This document shows, piece by piece, positions 16,933 through 25,560 of a DNA stretch of 64,000 nucleotides. The notes beneath the pieces were generated by a model that saw nothing but the letters and a program-made list of their open reading frames with translations, was not told the origin of the DNA and did no database searches. The DNA is from Nocardioides abyssi (GTDB lineage Bacteria > Actinomycetota > Actinomycetes > Propionibacteriales > Nocardioidaceae): the NCBI RefSeq assembly GCF_030412915.1, contig NZ_JAUHJR010000001.1, positions 1 through 64,000 on the forward strand. The letters are read 5' to 3'. How positions within the stretch are numbered: position 1 is the stretch's first letter; each line of letters opens with the position of its first letter. The position numbers and the translations under genes are program-made.

Positions 16933-18348
16933 TCACTCGCCCAGGGGCAGACGGCGCGCCTGCCGCGCGGTCAGCCCGAGGTAGTGCAGCGCGGCCGCCA
17001 CCGACGGCACCTCGACCACTCGCATCCCCTCGACGGTGCGCGGCTGCTCGGCCCGCGGGTCGACCGGTGCGCCCGCCGGACGGGGCACCACGGCGGTCTT
17101 GAAGCCCAGCCGGGCGGCCTCCCCGAGCCGGACCTCGAGGTCGCGCACGCGCCGCAGCTCGCCGGAGAGACCGATCTCGCCCATCGTCACCACGCCGGGC
17201 GGCGGCGGGGTGGCCAGGGTCGCCGAGGCGAGCGCGACCGCGAGCGCCAGGTCGGCCGACGGCTCGTGCAGCCGGGCGCCGCCGACGGTGGAGGCGAACA
17301 CGTCGTGGTTGACCAGCTTGAGCCCGACGTGCTGCTGCAGGACCGCGAGGACCATCGCGAGCCGGGAGGAGTCGAGCCCGGACGTCGTACGCCGGGGCCG
17401 CTCCTGCGCGGACAGCGTGGCGAGCGCCTGCACCTCGGCGAGCAGCGGGCGGCGCCCCTCCATCATCACCGCGACGCAGGTGCCGGCCACGCCGGCGTGG
17501 TGGTGCTCGACGAAGAGCCCGGTCGGGTCGGAGACCGCCGAGATGCCGTCGGGACCGAGGTCGAAGCAGCCCACCTCGTCGACGGGCCCGAAGCGGTTCT
17601 TCATCGCGCGGACCATCCGGAAGCGGGAGTCGCGGTCGCCCTCGAAGTGCAGCACCACGTCGACGAGGTGCTCGAGCACCCGGGGGCCCGCGATCGAGCC
17701 CTCCTTGGTCACGTGGCCGACCAGGATCGTGGTGATGCCGCGGGTCTTGGCCATCCGGACCAGTGCGGCCGAGACCTCCTTGACCTGGGTGACCCCGCCG
17801 GGCACGCCCTCGACGCCCGAGGCGCCGATCGTCTGCACCGAGTCGACCACCAGCAGCGTCGGCCGCACCTGCTCGACGTGGGTGAGCACGGCGCCGAGGT
17901 CGGTCTCCGCGGCGAGGTAGAGCTGGTCGTGCACGCCGCCGGTGCGGTCGGCCCGCAGCCGCACCTGGGAGGCGGACTCCTCGCCGGTGACGTAGAGCGT
18001 GCGGTGCTGGTAGCGCGCGGTCTGGGCGGCCACCTCGAGCAGCAGCGTGCTCTTGCCGACACCGGGCTCGCCGGCCAGCAGGATCGCCGCACCCGGCACG
18101 AGGCCCCCGCCGAGCACGCGGTCGAGCTCGGGCACACCGCTGGAGCGGTGGGCGGCGTCCTCGACCGCGACCTGGCCGATCGGCACGGCGGCGGTGGTCA
18201 CCGGCGTCGCCGCCTGGCGCGGCGTGGGGGCGAGGGCGGCCTCGGCGACCGAGCCCCAGGCCTGGCACTCGCCGCAGCGGCCGACCCACTTCGCGGTCTC
18301 CCACCCGCACTCGGTGCAGCGGTAGGTCGGACGCGGTGGCTTCGGCAT
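16933..18348 (-). CDS. radA: DNA repair protein RadA
   Basis: RecA-like ATPase/helicase that extends branch migration in recombination. 471 residues: a zinc finger (C11, C14, C25, C28), Walker A GEPGVGKST (93-101), Walker B LLVVDS, the RadA-specific KNRFG (250-254), and a C-terminal Lon-protease-like domain with GLSGELR. The ATG at 18348 fits both the family start and a -10 hexamer 7 nt upstream. Upstream of disA, as in many Gram-positive bacteria, where RadA modulates DisA. Confidence 0.96.
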   Translation of the reverse strand: MPKPPRPTYRCTECGWETAKWVGRCGECQAWGSVAEAALAPTPRQAATPVTTAAVPIGQVAVEDAAHRSSGVPELDRVLGGGLVPGAAILLAGEPGVGKSTLLLEVAAQTARYQHRTLYVTGEESASQVRLRADRTGGVHDQLYLAAETDLGAVLTHVEQVRPTLLVVDSVQTIGASGVEGVPGGVTQVKEVSAALVRMAKTRGITTILVGHVTKEGSIAGPRVLEHLVDVVLHFEGDRDSRFRMVRAMKNRFGPVDEVGCFDLGPDGISAVSDPTGLFVEHHHAGVAGTCVAVMMEGRRPLLAEVQALATLSAQERPRRTTSGLDSSRLAMVLAVLQQHVGLKLVNHDVFASTVGGARLHEPSADLALAVALASATLATPPPPGVVTMGEIGLSGELRRVRDLEVRLGEAARLGFKTAVVPRPAGAPVDPRAEQPRTVEGMRVVEVPSVAAALHYLGLTARQARRLPLGE

Positions 18349-18355
18349 GGGCCGA

Positions 18356-18361
18356 ACGCTA
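18356..18361 (-). promoter_or_regulatory. -10 element of radA
   Basis: TAGCGT on the minus strand ends 7 nt before the radA ATG: a leaderless arrangement. Confidence 0.55.
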
Positions 18362-18453
18362 GGCGACCCCGCCGACAACGCCGCCGACAACGCTGGGGCG
18401 CGCCGCCGCGACGCCACCCGGACGGACGAGGAACGTTCGCGGCCGGCCGCGGT

Positions 18454-18475
18454 TATATTGCTTTGGAACGTTCCA
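18454..18475 (+). promoter_or_regulatory. lacI-family promoter with overlapping operator
   Basis: TATATT at 18454-18459 is the best -10 in this region. TGGAACGTTCCA at 18464-18475 is a perfect 12-bp palindrome with the central CpG typical of LacI/GalR operators, placed over the expected transcription start. A second GAACGTTC lies at 18431-18438. This is likely autorepression by the regulator at 18568. Confidence 0.7.
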
Positions 18476-18502
18476 GAGACATCCGGTCGGACGTTCGCCA
18501 CG

Positions 18503-18538
18503 AACGCACGAGGCAACGCACGAGTCAACGCACGAGTC
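18503..18538 (+). repeat. 12-bp tandem repeat, three copies
   Basis: AACGCACGAGGC followed by two copies of AACGCACGAGTC, and then a degenerate fourth. It lies in the 5' untranslated region of the LacI-family gene, between the operator and the ribosome binding site. Confidence 0.85.
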
Positions 18539-18567
18539 AACGGACGGCACGACGGGTGGAGGTCGAG

Positions 18568-19620
18568 GTGGCGCGGATCCCCGGGCGCTCGCCCACGGCC
18601 CCGCCGACCCTCGCCGACGTCGCGGAGCGCGCGGGCGTCTCGCGGCAGACGGTCTCCAACGCCGTGAACAACCCCGACCTGCTGCGCTCCGACACCCTGC
18701 TGCGGGTCCAGGAGGCGATCGAGGAGCTCGGCTACCTCCCCAACCGCGCGGCCCGCAACCTGCGCACCCGGGCCTCCCACCTGGTCGGCCTGCGGATCAA
18801 CCCGGTCCAGGAGGGCACGGCGAGCGCGATCATGGACCGCTTCGTCCACTCCCTCGTCGAGACCTCCCGCGAGGCGGGCAAGCACGTACTGCTCTTCGCC
18901 GGTGACCCGCTGGACCCGCTGGCGGGGTACGACGACCTCCTGCGCTCGACCGCCGTCGACGCCTTCGTCGTGACCGACACCTACCTCGGCAACCCCCAGG
19001 CGACCTGGCTCGGCGCCCGGCGCGCGCCGTTCGTCGCGTTCGGCCGGCCCTGGGACAACCCGGCCGCCAGCCACCCGTGGGTCGACGTCGACGGGGCCGC
19101 GGGCTGCGACCTCGCCACCACGCACCTGCTCGACCAGGGACACGAGCGCGTCGCGTGGATCGGGTGGCGCAAGGACTCCTGGATCGGCGAGGACCGCCGC
19201 TCGGGCTGGACCCGCGCCATGCGCGAGCGGGGGCTGGCCACCACCGGCCTGGCCTCCCGCGTCGAGGACACCGTCGCCTCGGGCCGCGGCGCCAGCGCGG
19301 TGCTGCTGGACGAGGCGCGCCCGACGGCGTTCGTCTGCGCCTCCGACACCCTCGCGATGGGCGTGCTGCACACCCTCGCCGAGCGGGGGCTGGTCGCGGG
19401 CCGCGACGTCGCGGTGGTCGGCTTCGACGACTCCCAGGTCGCCCAGGTGGTGCCGCCGGGCCTCACCTCGGTCCGCCAGCCGCTCGAGCAGGTCGCCGTC
19501 GAGGTGGTCAAGGCGCTCGAGGGCCTGCTCGCCCACCCGCCGGCCGTCGGGCCGGGCGTGCTGCTGACCCCCACCCTGGCCGTGCGCGGGTCGTCGTCGG
19601 CCGTCGGCTTCGGGTCCTAG
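18568..19620 (+). CDS. LacI family transcriptional regulator
   Basis: 350 residues. The N-terminal HTH (14-34, TLADVAERAGVSRQTVSNAVN) with hinge helix LPNRAARNLR is followed by a periplasmic-binding-protein-like effector domain (about 70-345) ending in FDDSQVAQVVPPGLTSVRQP. The GTG at 18568 has GGAGG 5 nt upstream. No sugar transporter or catabolic gene adjoins it, so the effector is unknown. It converges with a methyltransferase gene, 10 bp apart. The upstream palindrome supports autoregulation. Confidence 0.93.
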   Translation: MARIPGRSPTAPPTLADVAERAGVSRQTVSNAVNNPDLLRSDTLLRVQEAIEELGYLPNRAARNLRTRASHLVGLRINPVQEGTASAIMDRFVHSLVETSREAGKHVLLFAGDPLDPLAGYDDLLRSTAVDAFVVTDTYLGNPQATWLGARRAPFVAFGRPWDNPAASHPWVDVDGAAGCDLATTHLLDQGHERVAWIGWRKDSWIGEDRRSGWTRAMRERGLATTGLASRVEDTVASGRGASAVLLDEARPTAFVCASDTLAMGVLHTLAERGLVAGRDVAVVGFDDSQVAQVVPPGLTSVRQPLEQVAVEVVKALEGLLAHPPAVGPGVLLTPTLAVRGSSSAVGFGS

Positions 19621-19630
19621 CAGCCAGAGG

Positions 19631-20308
19631 TCAGAAGGTCCGCCACCACAGGTTCACGGCGTAGTCGACGCTGGTGCCCTCGTGCTCGAGCAGCACCTGC
19701 TCGGCCACCGTCGTCGGCAGCTCGATGCGCACGACCGCCTCGAGGTCCTCGCGCGACGAGAACGACCAGCCGACGTCGAGCGGCACGCGCGTCCAGCCCT
19801 GCTGGGCCCAGAACCGCTCGACCACGTCGGGTGCCGGCAGGTGGGGGAACCCTCGGCGGAACCACCGTCCGAAGGTCGAGCGGGAGGCGTCGTTGTCGAT
19901 GACGAACGCGGTGCCCCCGCGGCGTACGACGCGGGCGACCTCGGCCAGGCCGGGCTCGCACCCCGGCCCGAAGAAGTAGGCCCACCGCGCGTGCACGACG
20001 TCGACCGAGGAGTCCGGCAGCGGCACCGCCTGCGAGGTGCCCTGGAGCACCTCCACCCCCGCCAGCCGACGCGTACGCCGCTGGGCCAGCGCGACGAGGT
20101 CGGGGTGCGGCTCCACGCCGACGACCCGGGCGGCCGTGGCGGCGAACCGCGGCAGGTGGAAGCCCGTGCCGCAGCCGAGGTCGAGGACGGTCCGTCCGGA
20201 CCAGTCCGCGACCGCGGCCATCGCGGCCTCGAGGCGACCGTCGGGGTCGACGGCACGGTTCTCGGTCTCGTAGGTCGCGGTGTGGCGCCAGATGTTCGGG
20301 CTCGGCAC
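19631..20308 (-). CDS. Class I SAM-dependent methyltransferase
   Basis: 225 residues with a Rossmann methyltransferase domain: motif I LDLGCGTG (42-49), acidic residue in GVEPHPD, and VPLPDSSVDVVHARWAYFF (motif IV-like). The conserved opening NIWRHTATYETENRAVDPDG makes the GTG at 20308 the likely start, with AGGG just upstream; the longer open frame to 20557 is a shadow of the VOC gene. It starts 26 bp after the VOC gene, so the two are probably one operon. Substrate unknown, probably a small molecule. Confidence 0.82.
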   Translation of the reverse strand: MPSPNIWRHTATYETENRAVDPDGRLEAAMAAVADWSGRTVLDLGCGTGFHLPRFAATAARVVGVEPHPDLVALAQRRTRRLAGVEVLQGTSQAVPLPDSSVDVVHARWAYFFGPGCEPGLAEVARVVRRGGTAFVIDNDASRSTFGRWFRRGFPHLPAPDVVERFWAQQGWTRVPLDVGWSFSSREDLEAVVRIELPTTVAEQVLLEHEGTSVDYAVNLWWRTF

Positions 20309-20334
20309 CGCGCCCTGCGGGATCCCCGGGACGG

Positions 20335-20973
20335 TCAGAGACGGACCAGCCCGGTGGGCGTGTTGACCTGCGCGGCGATGATGCCGGGGGTGCCGTGCGG
20401 GGCGACCCACTCGACCTTGACGTCCTCCAGCGGCGCCTCGACGGTCTCGCCGAGCCACTCGCTGACCCGCTGCGGGTCGCCGGCGATCTCCAGGCAGGCC
20501 AGGGACCAGTCGGGCGAGGCGGCGGCGGAGGGGTGGAGCTCCGCGGGGCTCTCCCACTCGACGAAGAACGGCAGCTGCGGGTCGGCGATCAGGCCGTTGA
20601 CGCCGATCTGCTTCCAGCGCAGCTCGGTGCCGTCGGGACGGTGCCGGTTGCCCTGCGCGGCCTGGCGGCCGAGGCGGGACTCGACCGGCCCGATGTCGGG
20701 GACGGCGACGACCCAGCCGAGCCAGCCGCCGCCGAGCGCGGAGCGGGCGCGCACGGCCTGGCCGAAGGGGGCCTTGTCCGAGGCGGGGTGGTCGAGGACC
20801 TCGACGATCTCGAGGTAGGTGCCGCCGCCGAGGGCGAGCGTCATGTTGCGGGTGCCGAAGCGCGGGTGCACGCCTCCGTCACTGAACTCCCGGCCGAGCA
20901 GTCCCCCGATGCGCTGGGCGGTGCTGGCCAGGCCATCGGGTCCTGCGGCGTACGAGAGATGGTCCAGGCGCAT
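20335..20973 (-). CDS. VOC/glyoxalase-like domain protein
   Basis: 212 residues, MRLDHLSYA... with paired beta-alpha-beta-beta-beta units: the first around 1-110 (ending GGGTYLEIVEVLDHP), the second around 125-205. It resembles the glyoxalase-like domain family (PF13468). Metal ligands cannot be assigned with confidence beyond His5 and Glu around 55. It may be an enzyme or a binding protein. Transcribed from a leaderless-type promoter and followed by a methyltransferase gene. Confidence 0.75.
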   Translation of the reverse strand: MRLDHLSYAAGPDGLASTAQRIGGLLGREFSDGGVHPRFGTRNMTLALGGGTYLEIVEVLDHPASDKAPFGQAVRARSALGGGWLGWVVAVPDIGPVESRLGRQAAQGNRHRPDGTELRWKQIGVNGLIADPQLPFFVEWESPAELHPSAAASPDWSLACLEIAGDPQRVSEWLGETVEAPLEDVKVEWVAPHGTPGIIAAQVNTPTGLVRL

Positions 20974-20979
20974 GTCGGC

Positions 20980-20985
20980 ATTGTG
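20980..20985 (-). promoter_or_regulatory. -10 element of the VOC gene
   Basis: CACAAT on the minus strand ends 6 nt before the ATG at 20973. A near-palindrome centred on GACGTC (21025-21040) lies about 50 bp upstream. Confidence 0.5.
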
Positions 20986-21140
20986 CGCGAGAGGCGCAGA
21001 TCACCCTGACATCGGGGTGGGGGTCTCTTGACGTCGAGAGGTCTGCTGTGTCCGCCGTCGCCGCCCGGACCCGCACCTGCGGAGGAGGCCCTGCCGAGGC
21101 CGGGCCGAGGCCGTCCCGACCCGCGGCCGCGAGGGTGGGG

Positions 21141-21941
21141 TCAGGAGGTGTGCGCGTCGGGGTCGGCCGGGTGGAGCGCGAGGGCCGAGCGGGAGCGCAC
21201 GTGGGCCTCGCAGTGCCGCGCCAGCTCGTCGTACGCCGCCTGGCCGACGAGGGCGACCAGCTCGGCGGCCGAGGTCAGGTAGAGCGGCTCGGGGGCGACG
21301 TGGGCCTCGGTGTTGCCGGTGCAGTACCAGTCGAGGTCGTGGCCGCCGGGGCCCCAGCCGCGCCGGTCGTACTCGCCGATCGAGACCTCGGTGTAGGACG
21401 TGCCGTCGGGGCGCTCGACGTCGCGGAACGTGCGCCGGATCGGCAGCTGCCAGCACACGTCGGGCTTGGTCTCCAGCGGGTTGCGGCCCAGCACGTAGGC
21501 GAGCGCGTGCAGCGCGCAGCCGGCGCCGCCGCTGCCCGGCCCGCCGGAGGCCGGGGCGAAGTCGGGGCGGTTGTGGAAGACGCACGCCTGCTGGTCGTCG
21601 ACCACCAGGGTCAGGGTCTTCCGCTCGCCCTCGTCGTCGACCTCGACCCAGTCGGAGCGCTCGACGGGGCGGCCGGCCGGCTTGTGCTGCCAGAGGTCCT
21701 CGTCGAGCAGCTCCACGAACTCGGCGACCCGCTCCTCGTCGGCCTCGTCGGCGAAGTGCGCGCCGAGCGTGCAGCAGCCGACGTCGGGGGCGTCGGCGTA
21801 GATGCCGGCGCAGCCGCGGCCGAAGATGCACGTGTAGGCTGAGGTCAGCCAGGTCAGGTCGGCGCGGACCACCTCGGAGGCGTCGTCGGGGTTGACGAAC
21901 TCGACCCAGGCACGGGGAAAGACGAGGTCCACTTCCGGCAC
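21141..21941 (-). CDS. Conserved cysteine-rich protein of unknown function
   Basis: 266 residues. Cysteines cluster in CIFGRGC (about residues 38-44), [28 protein letters not shown] and [10 protein letters not shown], with conserved [19 protein letters not shown] near the end. The pattern recalls metal-chelating YkgJ/DUF3109-type proteins, perhaps binding Fe-S or zinc, but no catalytic role is known to me. GTG at 21941 is chosen over the in-frame GTG at 21968 because a TACGCT hexamer ends 7 nt before it. Divergent from the exopolyphosphatase-like gene. A conserved actinobacterial protein of real unknown function. Confidence 0.7.
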   Translation of the reverse strand: MPEVDLVFPRAWVEFVNPDDASEVVRADLTWLTSAYTCIFGRGCAGIYADAPDVGCCTLGAHFADEADEERVAEFVELLDEDLWQHKPAGRPVERSDWVEVDDEGERKTLTLVVDDQQACVFHNRPDFAPASGGPGSGGAGCALHALAYVLGRNPLETKPDVCWQLPIRRTFRDVERPDGTSYTEVSIGEYDRRGWGPGGHDLDWYCTGNTEAHVAPEPLYLTSAAELVALVGQAAYDELARHCEAHVRSRSALALHPADPDAHTS

Positions 21942-21948
21942 GCGCGCC

Positions 21949-21993
21949 AGCGTACGGCGCCGGGCCACCGGCCCTGGTCCGCGGCGCTAGGTT
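21949..21993. promoter_or_regulatory. Divergent leaderless -10 elements
   Basis: TACGCT on the minus strand (21949-21954) ends 7 nt before GTG 21941. TAGGTT on the plus strand (21988-21993) ends 7 nt before ATG 22001. The start codons are 59 bp apart. Confidence 0.55.
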
Positions 21994-22000
21994 GAGCGCC

Positions 22001-22942
22001 ATGCGTCTGGGCGTCCTGGACATCGGGTCCAACACCGGCCACCTGCTGGTGGTCGACGCCCACGGCGGCGCGGCCCCGCTGCCGGCGTCGTCGTTCAAGC
22101 GGCCGCTGCGCCTGGCCGAGCACCTGGACGAGGCGGGGGCGGTCACGCCGGCCGGCATCGAGGCGCTGGCGGCGTTCACCGCCGAAGCGCTGGTGGTGGC
22201 CGAGGAGCAGGGCTGCGAGGACCTGCTGCCGTTCGCGACCTCCGCGGTGCGCGACGCGACCAACTCCGACGCGGTGCTCGACCACGTGCGCGAGCGCACC
22301 GGGGTCGCGATCGGCGTGCTGCCGGGGGAGGCCGAGGCGCGGCTGACGTTCCTGGCGGTGCGCCGCTGGTTCGGCTGGTCGGCGGGGCGGCTGGCGGTCT
22401 TCGACATCGGCGGCGGGTCGCTGGAGATCGCGGCCGGGCCCGACGAGGCGCCCGACGTGGCCTGGTCGCTGCCGCTGGGCGCGGCGCGCCTGGCCCGCAC
22501 GTGGCTGCCGGCCGGTCCGGTCGACGACGCGTCGGTCCGCGCGCTGCGCAAGCAGGCCCGCGCCGAGATCGCCCGCGACGCGGGCCAGCTGCTGCGCGCC
22601 GGCCGGCCCGACCGGGCGGCCGCGACCTCCAAGACGTTCCGCTCGCTGGCCCGCATCTGCGGCGCGGCGCCGTCGGCCGAGGGCCCGCTCGTCCCGCGCA
22701 CCCTCCCGCTCGACACGCTCCGCACCTGGCTGCCGAAGATCGCCGCGATGGACCACGAGGCGCTGGCCGCCCTGCCCGGTGTCTCCGCGAGCCGCACCCA
22801 CCAGGTGCTCGCCGGCGCCCTGGTCGCCGAGGCGTGCATGGACATCTTCGGCCTGGCCGAGCTCGAGGTCTGCCCCTGGGCGCTGCGCGAGGGCCTCATC
22901 CTCGAGCGCCTGGACCGGATGAGCGTCCTGGACGGCCCGTGA
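22001..22942 (+). CDS. Ppx/GppA family phosphatase
   Basis: 313 residues of the exopolyphosphatase/guanosine pentaphosphatase family, which splits phosphate from polyphosphate or pppGpp. Phosphate-binding motifs of the ASKHA fold are clear: DIGSNT (7-12) and DIGGGS (135-140). It is the short form lacking the C-terminal HD domain, like the mycobacterial Ppx2/Ppx1 pair; in the short actinobacterial forms activity ranges from short-chain polyP hydrolase to nearly none. It begins the region syntenic (from memory) with Rv0496 onward and overlaps the next gene by 4 bp. Confidence 0.9.
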   Translation: MRLGVLDIGSNTGHLLVVDAHGGAAPLPASSFKRPLRLAEHLDEAGAVTPAGIEALAAFTAEALVVAEEQGCEDLLPFATSAVRDATNSDAVLDHVRERTGVAIGVLPGEAEARLTFLAVRRWFGWSAGRLAVFDIGGGSLEIAAGPDEAPDVAWSLPLGAARLARTWLPAGPVDDASVRALRKQARAEIARDAGQLLRAGRPDRAAATSKTFRSLARICGAAPSAEGPLVPRTLPLDTLRTWLPKIAAMDHEALAALPGVSASRTHQVLAGALVAEACMDIFGLAELEVCPWALREGLILERLDRMSVLDGP

Positions 22943-23733
22943 CCACCCCGCGGATCGGCCTGTCCACCTCCTCGGTCTTCCCCGAGTCGGTCGCGCACGC
23001 CTTCGACTGGGCCGGCACCCTCGGCTACGACGCCGTCGAGGTGATGGTCGCCCTGGACAAGGTCAGCCAGCAGCCCGCGATGGTCCGGCGGCTCTCCGAG
23101 CACCACGGCGTGCCCGTCTCCGCGATCCACGCGCCCACGCTGCTCTTCACCCAGCGGGTCTGGGGCACCGAGCCGTGGGCCAAGCTCCAGCGCTCGGCCG
23201 ACATGGCCCACGAGGTCGGCGCCGAGGTGGTCGTCGTGCACCCGCCCTTCCGCTGGCAGAAGGAGTACGCCGCCGGCTTCGTCGACGGCATCGCGGCGCT
23301 GGAGGAGTCCACGGGCATCGCGTTCGCGGTCGAGAACATGTATCCCTGGCGGGCCAGCCAGCGCCGCGGGGTGGAGATGTACCTGCCGGGGCGCGACCCG
23401 TCGGCCGAGCCCTACGCCAACACCGTCATCGACCTCTCCCACGCCGCGATCGCCCACGACGACCCGGTCGCGATGGCCGAGCGGCTCGGGCCCCGGCTGC
23501 GCCACGTGCACCTCACCGACGGGACCGGCTCGGCCAAGGACGAGCACCTCGTGCCCGGCCGGGGCTCGGTCGACGCCGCCGGCTTCCTGCGGCACCTGGT
23601 CGGGGCGGGCTTCGCCGGCGAGGTGGTGCTCGAGATCAACACCCGCCGCTGCACCACGCGCGCCGAGCGGGAGGCCGACCTGCGCGAGTCGCTGGAGTTC
23701 GCGCGCCGCCACCTCGCGGGGCCCGCGACGTAA
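22939..23733 (+). CDS. Sugar phosphate isomerase/epimerase-like TIM barrel protein
   Basis: 264 residues of the xylose isomerase-like (AP endonuclease 2) TIM-barrel superfamily. Metal ligands are suggested by ENMYPW (Glu), DLSHAAI (Asp, His), HVHLTDG (His, Asp) and EIN near the C-terminus. It begins with GTG overlapping the ppx stop (GTGA). Gene order with ppx, proline dehydrogenase and proC is conserved in actinobacteria. The substrate is not known; sugar or polyol phosphate is a family-based guess. Confidence 0.82.
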   Translation: MTTPRIGLSTSSVFPESVAHAFDWAGTLGYDAVEVMVALDKVSQQPAMVRRLSEHHGVPVSAIHAPTLLFTQRVWGTEPWAKLQRSADMAHEVGAEVVVVHPPFRWQKEYAAGFVDGIAALEESTGIAFAVENMYPWRASQRRGVEMYLPGRDPSAEPYANTVIDLSHAAIAHDDPVAMAERLGPRLRHVHLTDGTGSAKDEHLVPGRGSVDAAGFLRHLVGAGFAGEVVLEINTRRCTTRAEREADLRESLEFARRHLAGPAT

Positions 23734-23736
23734 CCT
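23731..23736 (+). promoter_or_regulatory. -10 element of the proline dehydrogenase gene
   Basis: TAACCT ends 7 nt before ATG 23744. The TAA is the stop codon of the upstream isomerase gene. Confidence 0.5.
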
Positions 23737-23743
23737 CCACACC

Positions 23744-24691
23744 ATGTCGTTGCTCCGCCAGCCGCTCCTCGCGCTCTCCCGCAGCGCAGCCGTCCGCGAG
23801 CTCGTCAGCACCCTGCCGGTCTCCAGCGGGATCGTGCGCAGCTACGTGCCGGGGGAGTCGACGCAGGCAGCGGTCGACTCGGCCAGCGAGCTGGTCGACG
23901 AGGGGCTGCGGGTCACCCTCGACTTCCTCGGCGAGGACACGACCGACCTCGCGCAGGCCGACGCGACCGTGCGGGCCTACGTCGAGCTGCTCGGCCAGCT
24001 CTCCGCGCGCGGGCTGGCCCGCCACGCGGAGGTGTCGGTGAAGCTGACCGCGATCGGCCTCGCGCTGCCCGCCTCGGAGCGGGGCAGCGGGCCGCGGGTG
24101 GCGCTGGAGAACGCCCGCGCGATCTGCCGGGCCGCCCGCAACGCCGGCACCACGGTCACCCTCGACATGGAGGACCACACCACCACCGACGCGACGCTGG
24201 CCGTGCTGCGCGACCTGCGCAAGGACTTCCCCGAGACCGGCGCCGTCCTCCAGGCCTACCTCCACCGCACCGAGGCCGACTGCCGCGAGCTGGCCCACGA
24301 GGGCTCGCGGGTGCGACTGTGCAAGGGCGCCTACGACGAGCCCGAGGAGGTCGCCTACCAGTCGCGGCTCGACGTCGACACGGCCTACGTGCGCTGCCTG
24401 AAGATCCTGCTCGCCGGCCAGGGCTACCCGATGATCGCCACCCACGACCCGCGGATGGTCGAGATCGCCTCGTCGCTGGCCAGCCGCTACGGCCGCGAGC
24501 AGGGCACCTACGAGTTCCAGATGCTCTTCGGCATCCGCCCCGACGAGCAGCGGCGGCTGGCCGCGAGCGGGGAGACCGTGCGGGTCTACGTGCCCTACGG
24601 CGAGCAGTGGTACGGCTACCTGGTCCGCCGCCTCGCCGAGCGTCCGCAGAACCTGACATTCTTCCTGCGTTCGTTGATCTCCAAGAAGTAG
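23744..24691 (+). CDS. Proline dehydrogenase
   Basis: Monofunctional FAD enzyme (315 residues) that oxidises proline to pyrroline-5-carboxylate and passes electrons to quinones. The beta-alpha barrel motifs are present: SVKLTAIG, DMEDHTTTD, RLCKGAYDE with the FAD-contacting lysine, ATHDPRM, EFQMLFGI, and the proline-binding YVPYGEQWYGYLVRRLAERP near the C-terminus. No P5C dehydrogenase gene adjoins. Strikingly, the next gene runs the reverse reaction for biosynthesis (proC), so the pair may set the proline/P5C balance. Confidence 0.95.
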   Translation: MSLLRQPLLALSRSAAVRELVSTLPVSSGIVRSYVPGESTQAAVDSASELVDEGLRVTLDFLGEDTTDLAQADATVRAYVELLGQLSARGLARHAEVSVKLTAIGLALPASERGSGPRVALENARAICRAARNAGTTVTLDMEDHTTTDATLAVLRDLRKDFPETGAVLQAYLHRTEADCRELAHEGSRVRLCKGAYDEPEEVAYQSRLDVDTAYVRCLKILLAGQGYPMIATHDPRMVEIASSLASRYGREQGTYEFQMLFGIRPDEQRRLAASGETVRVYVPYGEQWYGYLVRRLAERPQNLTFFLRSLISKK

Positions 24692-24716
24692 CACCTCGAG
24701 AAGTCAGGAGCAGCCC

Positions 24717-25520
24717 GTGTCGCAGACCGCGATCCTCGGTGCCGGCGTCATGGGGGAGACCCTGCTGTCCGGCCTGGTCCGCGCCGGCCGCCGGGTCGAC
24801 GACCTCCTCGTCGGCGAGAAGCGCGCCGAGCGCGCCCGCGAGCTCGAGGAGCGGTACGGCGTCGCCGTCGTGCCCAACGTCGACGCGGCCGCCAGGGCCG
24901 ACACGGTCGTGCTCGTCGTCAAGCCGCAGGACATGGGCGACGTGCTGGCGGAGGTCGCCCCCGTGCTGCGGGCCGGTCAGCTCGTCGTCTCGCTGGCCGC
25001 CGGCATCACCACGGCGTACATCGAGGCCCGCGTGCCCGACGGCGTCGCGGTCGTCCGGGTCATGCCGAACACCCCCGCGCTGGTCGACGAGGGGATGGCG
25101 GCGATCTCGCCGGGCTCGCACTGCTCCGAGGCCGACCTGGCCGAGGTCGAGTCGCTCATGGGCTCCGTCGGCCGGGTGCTGCGCATCCCCGAGCGCCAGC
25201 AGGACGCGGTGACGGCCATCAGCGGCTCCGGGCCGGCGTACCTCTTCTTCGTCGTCGAGTCGATGATCGAGGCCGGCGTGCACCTCGGCCTGCCCCGCGC
25301 GACGGCCACGGACCTGACGATCCAGACCCTCGTCGGCTCGGGCAAGATGCTGCGCGAGACCGGCACCCACCCCGCGGTGCTGCGCGAGCAGGTCACCTCG
25401 CCGGCCGGCACCACCGCCGCCGCGCTGCGCGAGCTCGAGGTGCACAAGGTCCGTGCGGCGTTCCTCGCCGCCATGGAGGCCGCCCGCGACCGGTCGCGGG
25501 AGCTGGCCGAGGGGTCCTGA
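24717..25520 (+). CDS. proC: Pyrroline-5-carboxylate reductase
   Basis: Last step of proline synthesis, reducing P5C with NAD(P)H. 267 residues: Rossmann GAGVMGE (8-14), VVKPQD, MPNTPA (116-121), and the C-terminal P5C-binding SGSGPAY (169-175) and VTSPAGTTAAAL. GTG at 24717, 25 bp after proline dehydrogenase, with GGAG upstream. It is followed by a 40-bp gap that separates it from the inserted DsbA-haloalkane dehalogenase block. Confidence 0.97.
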   Translation: MSQTAILGAGVMGETLLSGLVRAGRRVDDLLVGEKRAERARELEERYGVAVVPNVDAAARADTVVLVVKPQDMGDVLAEVAPVLRAGQLVVSLAAGITTAYIEARVPDGVAVVRVMPNTPALVDEGMAAISPGSHCSEADLAEVESLMGSVGRVLRIPERQQDAVTAISGSGPAYLFFVVESMIEAGVHLGLPRATATDLTIQTLVGSGKMLRETGTHPAVLREQVTSPAGTTAAALRELEVHKVRAAFLAAMEAARDRSRELAEGS

Positions 25521-25548
25521 CCCGCCCGGGGTCCTGACAGGGCCCTGA

Positions 25549-25554
25549 CATGCT
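25549..25554 (+). promoter_or_regulatory. Possible -10 element of the DsbA-like gene
   Basis: CATGCT ends 6 nt before ATG 25561. It deviates from TAnnnT at the first base, so it is weaker than the others. Confidence 0.35.
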
Positions 25555-25560
25555 CGGGGC

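Noticed and set aside
16414-18567. Plus-strand frame extending the LacI regulator to over 1000 residues
   Set aside because: The added part is antisense to disA and radA; the HTH begins directly after the GTG at 18568 with its GGAGG.
20309-20557. Longer N-terminus of the methyltransferase
   Set aside because: The added residues are the shadow of the VOC gene on the same strand; the GTG at 20308 gives the conserved NIW...ENRAVDPDG start.
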